NCBI GenBank assembly: GCA_021826485.1
Contig: JAKAZX010000150.1
Span: forward strand, 1-8,989
Length of the DNA stretch: 8,989 nucleotides
From: Pseudomonadota bacterium
GTDB lineage: Bacteria > Pseudomonadota > Alphaproteobacteria > Acetobacterales > Acetobacteraceae
Reading direction: 5' to 3'
The position numbers were made by a program, and so were the translations under genes. The notes under the pieces are model-generated. The model did no database searches. It saw only the letters and a program-made list of their open reading frames with translations, and was not told the DNA's origin. Shown one piece after another: positions 1 to 5,803 of this stretch; position 1 is the stretch's first letter, and every line of letters starts with the position of its first letter.

Positions 1-837
1 GAAGCCGGTGGGCACGCGCACACTCTGCCCGCCGGGGTAGCGCACCACCAGGGTCCGCCCCCGCCGCTCCCGCCAGGCGCGCAGCAGACGCAGCAGCGCG
101 AGCAGCAGCAGCATCGCCACGTAGGCGGCGGCGCTGCGGTCCCGCCAGGTGGTCAGGGCGGCGTTGTCGGCCGGCAGGCCCACCTGCCAGGATGCGAGCT
201 GGGCGGCGCGCCAGGCGGGGTCGTGCGCCACCGCCAGCACCTGCCGCCCGCCCTGGAAGAAGCCCAGCAGCGCCAGCACCGGCACCAGCACGGCGGCGCA
301 CAGCAGATAGGGGGCGGCGCGCGGGAACCAGCGGCGCAGGCGCAGCCACAGGCCGACGCCGATGCAGCCATGCGTCCAGGCGACCACCAGCAGGGCGAGC
401 TGCACGCCGCCCAGCACCCGGTCCGCCACCCAGAAGGAATACAGCTCCTGCGCGTAGCCCTTCTGGGTGCCGAACACCGCGAGCGAGATGCGGGTGACGA
501 ACAGGTGATTGACGAACAGCAGCGGCACCGACAGGCCGAGCACGAGCTGCACCACCTCCGCCCGCGTCCAGCCGAAATGTCGCCGCTGGTAGAAGGCATA
601 CAGGCCGAGGCTGAAATGGATGGCCAGCGCGGGATACAGCGCCAGCGTCCCCGCCACCCCCTGCCAGACGAATTTCTGCGCCAGCAGTCCCGCCTCCATC
701 CAGCCGAGGGAGACGTTGCCGAGCGCGTGGTTGAGCAGGTGCGTCGCGACATAGGTGAACAGCACCAGCCCGCTCGCCAGCCGCAGCCGGCGCAGCGCGG
801 TGGGGGAGACGGCGTCGAACTGTGACCTGGGAAACAT
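1..837 (-). CDS. CyaC-like redox-sensing adenylate/guanylate cyclase, N-terminal membrane anchor (partial, 3' end outside window)
   Basis: This reading frame runs from an ATG at 837 to the window edge without a stop (279 residues seen). It has about six hydrophobic helices (roughly residues 20-40, 58-84, 94-122, 136-166, 174-200, 235-252). Histidines sit in the first four: THLLNH (H33, H37), H74, H111 and H156. Such a pattern is the signature of di-heme b anchors of succinate:quinone oxidoreductases. From about residue 260 the chain becomes beta-like (RTLVVRYPGGQSVRVPTGF), resembling the start of a plant-type 2Fe-2S ferredoxin domain. Known family: Sinorhizobium meliloti CyaC, a class III adenylate cyclase with a quinone-responsive di-heme b anchor and a binuclear Fe-S cluster. 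The inferred role is making cAMP in response to quinone-pool redox state, but the catalytic domain is not in view. A GGAGG lies about 13 bases before the ATG. The alternative is another SdhC-like anchor fused to a different output domain. Confidence 0.72.
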   Translation of the reverse strand, partial: MFPRSQFDAVSPTALRRLRLASGLVLFTYVATHLLNHALGNVSLGWMEAGLLAQKFVWQGVAGTLALYPALAIHFSLGLYAFYQRRHFGWTRAEVVQLVLGLSVPLLFVNHLFVTRISLAVFGTQKGYAQELYSFWVADRVLGGVQLALLVVAWTHGCIGVGLWLRLRRWFPRAAPYLLCAAVLVPVLALLGFFQGGRQVLAVAHDPAWRAAQLASWQVGLPADNAALTTWRDRSAAAYVAMLLLLALLRLLRAWRERRGRTLVVRYPGGQSVRVPTGF

Positions 838-848
838 CCCCGCCCCCC

Positions 849-885
849 GGCCTCCGCCATGTTCGGCGTGTCGCGAGAGGAGGCC
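849..885. promoter_or_regulatory. Inverted repeat formed by the two divergent ribosome binding sites
   Basis: The 52-base gap between the divergent cyclase-like gene and the small exported-protein gene contains perfect 7-base arms, GGCCTCC at 849-855 and GGAGGCC at 879-885, separated by 23 bases. Each arm contains the GGAGG ribosome binding site of one gene, so part of the symmetry follows simply from both genes using the same signal. A transcript starting upstream of either arm could pair its own binding site with the other arm. The promoters of both genes must lie in or next to this gap or within the neighbouring coding sequence; I could not identify convincing -35/-10 boxes. Confidence 0.4.
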
Positions 886-889
886 CGCC

Positions 890-1129
890 ATGACGATCAT
901 CTCCACCCTTCGCCCGGTCAACCGCCGCCGCATCGGCAAGGCCGTCGCCGGCCTGCTGCTGGGTGCCGGGCTGCTCGCCGCCCCCGCCTACCCGATCGCG
1001 GCCGGGGAGCCGACGGCGGTGCAGCAGATGGAATGGTGGCAGCAGCAGGCCGCCGCGCGCGCCGCCGCCCCGGCCCCGGCCCCTGCGGCCAGCGGCGTGC
1101 CGGCGGCCGGCGGGTTCGGCTGGGGCTGA
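890..1129 (+). CDS. Small exported Ala/Pro-rich protein (79 aa), function unknown
   Basis: I do not recognise this protein. The ATG at 890 follows a strong GAGAGGAGG ribosome binding site ending seven bases earlier, which decides the start over earlier in-frame codons that would run into the divergent gene. The N-terminus is basic (RPVNRRRIGK, residues 8-17), followed by a hydrophobic core (about 18-31) and small residues suited to signal peptidase cleavage near AYPIAAG (33-39). RRRIGK loosely fits the twin-arginine pattern RRx-hydrophobic-x-K, so Tat export is possible but unproven. The remaining ~40 residues comprise a QQMEWWQQQ segment (45-53), an Ala-Pro run (54-67) and a Gly/Phe/Trp tail ending FGWG. 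No catalytic motif is visible. It is first of three closely spaced rightward genes, 14 bases before the next and two genes ahead of a rhodanese. Signal peptide plus good ribosome binding site make it likely real. Confidence 0.62.
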   Translation: MTIISTLRPVNRRRIGKAVAGLLLGAGLLAAPAYPIAAGEPTAVQQMEWWQQQAAARAAAPAPAPAASGVPAAGGFGWG

Positions 1130-1143
1130 GGAGGGGAACGGCG

Positions 1144-1251
1144 ATGGGCAGCCTGATGCTTGCGGCCTTGATGCTGGCGGTCGCGCTGCTGTGCGGCGCG
1201 GGCGGGTCCGATCGTCCCGCCGGCGACCTGGGCGCGCCGCCGCTTGCGTGA
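1144..1251 (+). CDS. Very small membrane or exported peptide (35 aa), function unknown
   Basis: The gene is short enough to be missed by automatic callers. AGGAGGGG at 1130-1137 sits six bases before the ATG at 1144, starting directly at the stop codon of the preceding small gene, which suggests translational coupling. The peptide MGSLMLAALMLAVALLCGAG is one hydrophobic segment with no charged residue, followed by a polar SDRPAGDLGAPPLA tail. It could be a single-pass membrane peptide or a signal peptide with a very short mature part. C17 lies at the end of the hydrophobic stretch, but the preceding ALL does not fit a good lipobox, which prefers Gly, Ala or Ser just before the cysteine, so a lipoprotein is only a weak possibility. 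I recognise no family. The gene is 45 bases upstream of the rhodanese gene in the same direction. Confidence 0.45.
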   Translation: MGSLMLAALMLAVALLCGAGGSDRPAGDLGAPPLA

Positions 1252-1296
1252 TATCCGACCGGCCTCCCACCCTCGCAGCAGCCCGGAAGGACCCCC

Positions 1297-1680
1297 ATGC
1301 CGACCAGCGTGAAGCAGATGATCGAAGCCGCCAATGCCGAGGTGCCCCGCGTCTCGCCGGTGGAGGCGCAGCGGATGATCGCCGAGGGGGCGCTGGTGGT
1401 GGACGTGCGCGACGCGCCGGAACTGGCGCAGAGCGGCCGGATCGCCGGCGCCCTGCACGTCTCCCGCGGGATGCTCGAATTCCGCGCCGACCCGGACTCG
1501 CCGAGCCCCGATCTGCATTTCGCGCTCGACCGGCCGGTGATCGTCTATTGCGCCTCCGGCGGCCGTTCGGCGCTGGCCGGGCGGGTGCTGAAGGAACTGG
1601 GCTACCGCAAGGTCTACAATCTGGGCGCGTTCAAGGACTGGGTGGCGGCCGGCGGCGCGGTGGACCGGCCGGGCAGCTAG
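1297..1680 (+). CDS. Single-domain rhodanese-like sulfurtransferase
   Basis: The 127-residue protein is one rhodanese domain with no signal peptide, hence probably cytoplasmic. Residues 33-40 (LVVDVRDA) are the usual first strand and conserved Asp-Val-Arg; 48-54 (RIAGALH) is the typical 'G-I-x-G-A' segment; residues 81-91 (VIVYCASGGRS) hold the active-site loop with catalytic C85 and the six-residue CASGGR cradle expected of sulfur-transferring rather than arsenate-handling relatives. The helix after it (AGRVLKELGY) and the C-terminal NLGAFKDWVAAGG are also standard. Rhodaneses of this type move a persulfide sulfur from a donor to a thiophilic acceptor; the donor here is unknown. A GGAAGGA ribosome binding site precedes the ATG by five bases. 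It closes the rightward three-gene group, and its TAG stop overlaps the stop of the convergent Crp-like gene by two bases. Confidence 0.93.
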   Translation: MPTSVKQMIEAANAEVPRVSPVEAQRMIAEGALVVDVRDAPELAQSGRIAGALHVSRGMLEFRADPDSPSPDLHFALDRPVIVYCASGGRSALAGRVLKELGYRKVYNLGAFKDWVAAGGAVDRPGS

Positions 1681-2363
1681 GCCGGCGCATCCCCCGCCAG
1701 CGCCGCCGGGCGCAGCAGCAGCAGGTGGCCGGCATCACGGGCCAGCACCCCCTGCTCCTCCCACTGGCGAAGCTGGCGGTTCACCTTCTCGCGCGAGGCG
1801 CCGACGATGGCGGCGATGTCCTGCTGGGACAGCTTCACCTGGATGCGCTGGCCGCGCGGCACCGGGCTGCCATAGTCGCGCGCCAGCCGCAGGATCAGCC
1901 GGCCGAGCCGCGTCGGCAGGTCCTGCAAGGCCATATCCTCCAGCGCCGCGTTGGACCGGCGCAGCCGCTGCGCCAGCACCGCCATCAGCCGCAGGCACAG
2001 ATCGCCGCTGCCGCGCAGCAGGCGCAGGAAGCGGGCGCGCTCGATGGTCAGCAGCAGGCAGTCCTCCATCGCCGTCGCATCGGCGGCGACCGGCTCCCCA
2101 TCCAGCACCGACATCTCGCCGATCACGTCCCCGGGGCCGAGCAGGGCCAGCGTCACCTCCCGCCCGTCCTCCGCCACCAGGCCGATGCGCACGCGCCCGG
2201 CGACCAGCAGGCTGACCCCGGCGCTGGGATGGCCGCGTTGCAGCAGCACGCTGCCGCGGGCGGCGCGGCGAAGCTGGGTTTCCGCCAGCACCGCGTCGAT
2301 CTGCGCGGGGTCCAGGCGCTGGAACAGCGGGCTTGCGGCAAGCGCGGCCCGGCGCGCCGGCAT
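1677..2363 (-). CDS. Crp/Fnr-family transcriptional regulator
   Basis: The 228-residue protein has the family layout. An N-terminal cyclic-nucleotide-binding-like beta barrel spans about 11-115 (SPLFQRLDP, then LLVAGRVRIGLV and GPGDVIGEMSVLDGEP). A long dimer helix covers about 119-145, and a winged helix-turn-helix about 150-220, with recognition region LSQQDIAAIVGASREKVNRQ (178-197). In cAMP-binding members the phosphate-binding cassette reads roughly GE...DG.PRSA. Here it reads GEMSVLDGEPVAA (82-94), so the arginine that contacts the cAMP phosphate is replaced by V92. No cysteine cluster for a Fe-S sensor is evident (only C102 and C123). The effector is therefore unknown. An in-frame GTG at 2378 following purine-rich GGGGAGCAGGGGG is an alternative start adding five residues. 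The stop is convergent and interlocked with the rhodanese stop. The interrupted SDR lies 49 bases upstream on the same strand. Confidence 0.9.
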   Translation of the reverse strand: MPARRAALAASPLFQRLDPAQIDAVLAETQLRRAARGSVLLQRGHPSAGVSLLVAGRVRIGLVAEDGREVTLALLGPGDVIGEMSVLDGEPVAADATAMEDCLLLTIERARFLRLLRGSGDLCLRLMAVLAQRLRRSNAALEDMALQDLPTRLGRLILRLARDYGSPVPRGQRIQVKLSQQDIAAIVGASREKVNRQLRQWEEQGVLARDAGHLLLLRPAALAGDAPA

Positions 2364-2412
2364 GTCGAATGTCGCCACCCCCGCCCCCTGCTCCCCGCCG
2401 CCCGGCGGCCGA

Positions 2413-3114
2413 TCATACGGAGCGGGTGATGCCCCCGTCCACGCGCAGGTTCTGGCCGGTGATGTAGGCGGCACCCTCGGAGGCGAGGAACGCCACCGTC
2501 GCCGCGATCTCCTCCACCCGGCCCTAGCGCCGCAGCGGAATGCGCGCCCGGATCGCCTCGGTTTCCGGAAAACTGTCAATGAAGCCCGGCAACACGTTGT
2601 TCATGCGGATGTTGTCCGCGGCGTAGCGGTCGGCGAACAGCTTGGTGAAGGATGCGAGGCCGGCGCGGAACACGGCGGAGGTCGGGAAGGCCGGGTCCGG
2701 CTCGAACGCCGCGAAGGTCGAGATGTTGATGATGACACCCCCGCCCTGGCGCTGCATGGAAGGCGTCACCAGCCGCGCGGCGCGCACGACGTTGAGGAAA
2801 TAGGTCTCCATCCCCGCCTGCCAGTCGGCATCCGACAGCTCCAGCAGGCCCGCGCGCGGGCCGTGGCCGGCGCTGTTCACCAGCACGTCGATCCGGCCCC
2901 AGCGCGCCAGCGCCGCCTCGGTCAGACGCTGCATGTCGGCGACCGAGCGGTTGGAGCCGGTGGCGCCGATCCCGCTCAGCTCGCGCGCCAGCGCCTCCCC
3001 CTTGCCGGAGGGCGACAGGATCGCGACGGCGAACCCGTCCTGCGCCAGCCGCCGCGCCGCCGCGGCCCCCATGCCGCTGCCGCCGGCCATGATGATGGCC
3101 ACCTTTCCGGTCAT
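2413..3114 (-). pseudogene. Short-chain dehydrogenase/reductase (SDR) interrupted by an in-frame amber stop
   Basis: From the ATG at 3114 the frame encodes an SDR for 196 codons, meets TAG at 2524-2526 (codon 197), and continues in the same frame for 36 more codons to a TGA at 2413. The region after the stop (GRVEEIAATVAFLASEGAAY, then ITGQNLRVDGGITRSV) is an ideal SDR C-terminus, so about 233 codons make a full-length protein apart from one codon. Relatives commonly carry Tyr or Trp in this 'R-(Y/W)-G-R-x-E-E' position, one base from TAG. Visible features: nucleotide-binding glycines GGSGMG (11-16), NSAG (80-83), S132 in NIST. The usual Tyr-x-x-x-Lys pair is S146-x-x-x-R150, so the active site is atypical. 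AAGGGGA upstream supports 3114; an ATG at 3135 lacks a well-spaced site. Lost residues normally complete the fold and dimer interface, so a 196-residue product would probably be inactive. A base-calling error would restore a gene. Confidence 0.83.
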
Positions 3115-3188
3115 TCCCGTCCCCTTCGTCCGCATTCCTGCCGGCTCATAGCGGCCGGACAGGGCGGCGTCATGCCCGCCTTCCCGGC
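3115..3188. other. Intergenic gap between permease and SDR genes with two short GC hairpins
   Basis: This 74-base spacer holds two small inverted repeats, CCGGC 3141-3145 with GCCGG 3154-3158, and GGCGG 3163-3167 with CCGCC 3176-3180. Each has a five-base stem and eight-base loop. Neither is followed by a T run on either strand, so a Rho-independent terminator is not supported. The gap contains the SDR ribosome binding site, AAGGGGA on the minus strand. It marks a looser joint than the ATGA overlaps upstream, so the SDR may have its own promoter, although none is obvious. Confidence 0.3.
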
Positions 3189-4256
3189 TCAGCCGCCCTG
3201 CGCCTGGATCGCCATGCGCCGCTGCATCCGCCGCTGCATCTGGTCCAGCACCACCGCGGCGATGATGACCGCGCCCTTGATGACCATCTGCCAGAACGAG
3301 CTGACGCCCAGCATCACCAGCCCGTCGCCGAGGATGCCGATGACAAAGGCGCCGACGATGGTGCCCCAGATGGTGCCGCGCCCGCCGGCGAGCGAGGTGC
3401 CGCCGAGCACCGTCGCGGCGATCGCGTTCAGCTCGAAGGTCTCGCCGCTCGCGGGGTGCGAGGCGACCAGTTCGGAAGCGACGATCAGCCCGGCGAACGC
3501 CGCGCAGCCACCGGAGAGCATGTAGACGATCAGCTTGATCCGCGCGACCGGCACGCCGGACAGCAGCGCCGCCCGTTCGTTGCCGCCGACCGCATAGACG
3601 CGCCGCCCGAACGGGGTGCGCGCGGCGAGATAGGCCGCGATGACCCCCACGATCACCAGCGCGATCACCGAGACCGGCACGCCCAGCACGGTGCCGGCGC
3701 CGAGGATCGGGAAGCCGGTGTTGTGGAACTGCGGCCGGCCGACCAGGTTCGGGAAAGTCTCCCCGCCCGAGATCAGCAGCGCCGCGCCGCGCGCGACATA
3801 GAGCGTGCCGAGCGTGGCGATGAACGGCGCAACGTCCAGCCGCGTCACCAGCAGCCCGTTGACCAACCCGACCAACACGCCGATCGCGAGGGCAACGAGG
3901 ATCACCACCGGCACGTCAGGAAACAGCGTGACATGATACCATGGCAGCGGCAGGCCGCGGTCGATCAGCCCGCCCGCGGCCATGCCCGCCAGCCCGACGA
4001 TCGACCCCACCGACAGGTCGATGCCGCCGGTGATGACCACGAACGTCATGCCGATCGCCAGGAACGCATTGATCGAGACGTGCTTCGCCAGCAGCACGAG
4101 CGTTTCGAGCGTGAGGAAGTTGGGGGCGGTGACGCTGAAGAAGGCAAACACCACGAACAGCGCGATCAGCGTGCGCAGGCTGAGCAGCAGCAGCAGCGGC
4201 GACGTGCGGCGCGGGCGTGCGGCGGCGGCGATGGCCACTTCGGCACCCCCGCTCAT
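3189..4256 (-). CDS. RbsC-type sugar ABC transporter permease
   Basis: The 355-residue polytopic protein belongs to the branched-chain-amino-acid/ribose permease superfamily (RbsC, XylH, AraH type). After a cytoplasmic N-terminus (1-20) it has about eight to ten hydrophobic segments. Hallmarks are TGGIDLSVGS (76-85), FIATLGTLYVARG (145-157), the cytoplasmic coupling loop GGNERAALLSGVPVARIKL (224-242) that contacts the ATPase, and the conserved GGTSLAGGRGTIWGT (285-299). It forms the membrane channel for a monosaccharide or polyol delivered by the periplasmic binding protein encoded three genes upstream. The ATG at 4256 overlaps the ATPase stop as ATGA, so the two are translationally coupled; longer in-frame starts inside the ATPase gene were rejected. 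The C-terminus QMQRRMQRRMAIQAQGG is basic and internally repeated. Family membership is certain; the substrate is not. Confidence 0.95.
   Translation of the reverse strand: MSGGAEVAIAAAARPRRTSPLLLLLSLRTLIALFVVFAFFSVTAPNFLTLETLVLLAKHVSINAFLAIGMTFVVITGGIDLSVGSIVGLAGMAAGGLIDRGLPLPWYHVTLFPDVPVVILVALAIGVLVGLVNGLLVTRLDVAPFIATLGTLYVARGAALLISGGETFPNLVGRPQFHNTGFPILGAGTVLGVPVSVIALVIVGVIAAYLAARTPFGRRVYAVGGNERAALLSGVPVARIKLIVYMLSGGCAAFAGLIVASELVASHPASGETFELNAIAATVLGGTSLAGGRGTIWGTIVGAFVIGILGDGLVMLGVSSFWQMVIKGAVIIAAVVLDQMQRRMQRRMAIQAQGG
3217..3240. repeat. Perfect 12-base tandem duplication in the permease 3' end
   Basis: CGCCGCTGCATC occurs twice head-to-tail (3217-3228 and 3229-3240). In the permease frame it duplicates a four-residue unit to give MQRRMQRRM near the C-terminus, beyond the last membrane segment. 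It keeps the reading frame and probably arose by slippage; the effect on function is likely small. Confidence 0.8.
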
Positions 4257-5803
4257 GCCGCGATCCCGGCCGCCGCTGCGGCCCCCTGGTTCGCCGCGGC
4301 GACCAGCCGCGCCTCGGTCGCTTCGCTGCGCGGAAAATCGCCGGTGACACGGCCGGCGGCCAACACCACGATGCGGTCGGCGACCGCCAGCACCTCCTTG
4401 AGGTCCGAGGTTGCGAACATCACCGCCAGACCCTCCCGCGCCAGCGCGCGCATGGTGCGGAACACCTCCGCCTTGGCACCGACATCGATGCCGCGGCCGG
4501 GCTCGTCGAGCAGCAGCAGCTTCGGCCGCGTCAGCACGGCCTTGCCGATTACCACTTTCTGCTGGTTGCCGCCGCTCAATGCCGTCACTTCGACCTCCGG
4601 CGAGGATACCTTGATCAGCAGGTCGCGGATAGTGCGGCCGACCGCGTCGCGTTCCCGCGCCGTGTCGATCGCGATGCCGCGCAGGAACTGCCACAGGCTG
4701 GCAAGCGTGAGATTGGCGGCGACCGACAGGCTCTGCACCAGCCCGTCGCGCTGCCGATCCTCCGGCACCAGGGCGACGCCGGCGCGGATGCGGGCCGCGA
4801 TCGGCTGGCCCGAAAGGTCGGCGCCGGCCAGCCGCACCCGCCCGGACGCTTCCGGCTGGGCGCCCACCAGCACCTCGAACAGTTCCGAGCGGCCGGCACC
4901 GAGCAATCCGTACAGCCCCACCACCTCACCGGCCGCGACGTCGAGGCTGACGTGATCGACCAGGAACCCGCCATGCGGATTGGCGAGGCTGACGGCCTCG
5001 ATACGCAGCAGCGGCGGTGCACCGCTGCGCCGTGGCGCCTCCGCCGACGGCTCGGCGATCGTGCCGACCATCTGGGCGATCATCCACGGGATGTCGATGT
5101 CGCGCATTTCCGCGACCGCCTGCATGCGGCCATCGCGCAGCACACTGACCGTGTCGCCGATGCGGACCAGTTCCTCCAGCCGGTGGGAGATATAGACGAT
5201 GGCGACCCCGGCGGCCTTCAGCTCCCCGATCACGCGGAACAGGATTTCCACCTCCGCCGCCGAGAGTGCCGAGGTCGGTTCGTCCATGATCAGGATGCGC
5301 ACGTCGCGCGCCAGCGCCTTGGCGATCTCGACAATCTGCTGCTGCGCGATCCGCAGATCGCCGACCAGCGCCTGCGGCTCGATCGCGTGTTCCAGCCGGC
5401 GCATCAGCGCGCGCGTCGCTTCGGCGTGCCGCGCGGTGTCGATGTCGAAGCCCAGCCGCACCGACGGGTGGCCGAGAAAGATGTTCTCCGCCACGCTCAG
5501 ATTCGGGCAGAGATTCAGTTCCTGGAAGATGATGCCGATGCCGTTCGCCGCGGCGTCGTTGACGGAAGCGAAGGAAACCTCCCGCCCGTCGAGGAACAGC
5601 CGGCCGGTGCTCGGCCGCTCGACGCCGGCGAGAATTTTCATCAGCGTCGATTTACCGGCCCCGTTCTCCCCCAGCAGCACATTCACCGCGCCGCGCCGCA
5701 CCGCGAAATCGACGGCATGCAGCGCGGTGGTGCCCGGATAGACCTTACCGACCTGCTCGGCACGCAGGATCACGTCATCCGACACGGCGGCGGCGGCGCT
5801 CAT
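4253..5803 (-). CDS. RbsA-type double-domain sugar ABC transporter ATP-binding protein
   Basis: The 516-residue protein carries two fused ABC cassettes, as in RbsA, XylG and MglA. Cassette 1 has Walker A GENGAGKST (45-53), Q-loop FQE around 93-95, Walker B LIMDEP (171-176) and switch His H207, but its signature region is degenerate (LRIAQQQ, 150-156). Cassette 2 has a degenerate P-loop GLLGAGRS (299-306, Arg replacing Lys) but a perfect signature LSGGNQQ (409-415) and Walker B LLLLDEP (429-435). VPEDRQRDGL (346-355) is another family hallmark. This complementary pairing of one good P-loop and one good signature motif is normal for the family, so one composite ATP site probably does most hydrolysis. 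It powers sugar import at the inner face of the membrane. Both ends overlap neighbours by four bases (ATGA), coupling it to the DUF2291 gene upstream and the permease downstream. Confidence 0.96.
   Translation of the reverse strand: MSAAAAVSDDVILRAEQVGKVYPGTTALHAVDFAVRRGAVNVLLGENGAGKSTLMKILAGVERPSTGRLFLDGREVSFASVNDAAANGIGIIFQELNLCPNLSVAENIFLGHPSVRLGFDIDTARHAEATRALMRRLEHAIEPQALVGDLRIAQQQIVEIAKALARDVRILIMDEPTSALSAAEVEILFRVIGELKAAGVAIVYISHRLEELVRIGDTVSVLRDGRMQAVAEMRDIDIPWMIAQMVGTIAEPSAEAPRRSGAPPLLRIEAVSLANPHGGFLVDHVSLDVAAGEVVGLYGLLGAGRSELFEVLVGAQPEASGRVRLAGADLSGQPIAARIRAGVALVPEDRQRDGLVQSLSVAANLTLASLWQFLRGIAIDTARERDAVGRTIRDLLIKVSSPEVEVTALSGGNQQKVVIGKAVLTRPKLLLLDEPGRGIDVGAKAEVFRTMRALAREGLAVMFATSDLKEVLAVADRIVVLAAGRVTGDFPRSEATEARLVAAANQGAAAAAGIAA

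Noticed and set aside
60..125. GCAGCAGC-rich stretch resembling a microsatellite
   Set aside because: It encodes a leucine-rich transmembrane helix of the cyclase-like protein (CTG codons on the minus strand); explained by coding content.
153..860. Minus-strand 235-codon frame starting at ATG 860
   Set aside because: It is out of frame with the six-helix histidine-signature protein starting at 837; its Arg/Cys/Ser-rich product is a shadow of that gene.
963..2429. Long plus-strand frame crossing the small genes, the rhodanese and the Crp-like gene
   Set aside because: Its translation has no recognisable domain and conflicts with the rhodanese frame containing the CASGGR active site and the Crp-like gene on the minus strand.
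2364..2579. N-terminal extension of the Crp-like frame up to ATG 2579
   Set aside because: The extra 72 codons overlap the SDR C-terminus out of frame and give a low-complexity Arg/Pro-rich sequence; family alignments start near SPLFQRLDP.
3115..3188. Rho-independent terminator after the permease gene
   Set aside because: Two five-base GC hairpins exist but no T run follows on either strand, so it does not meet the usual pattern.
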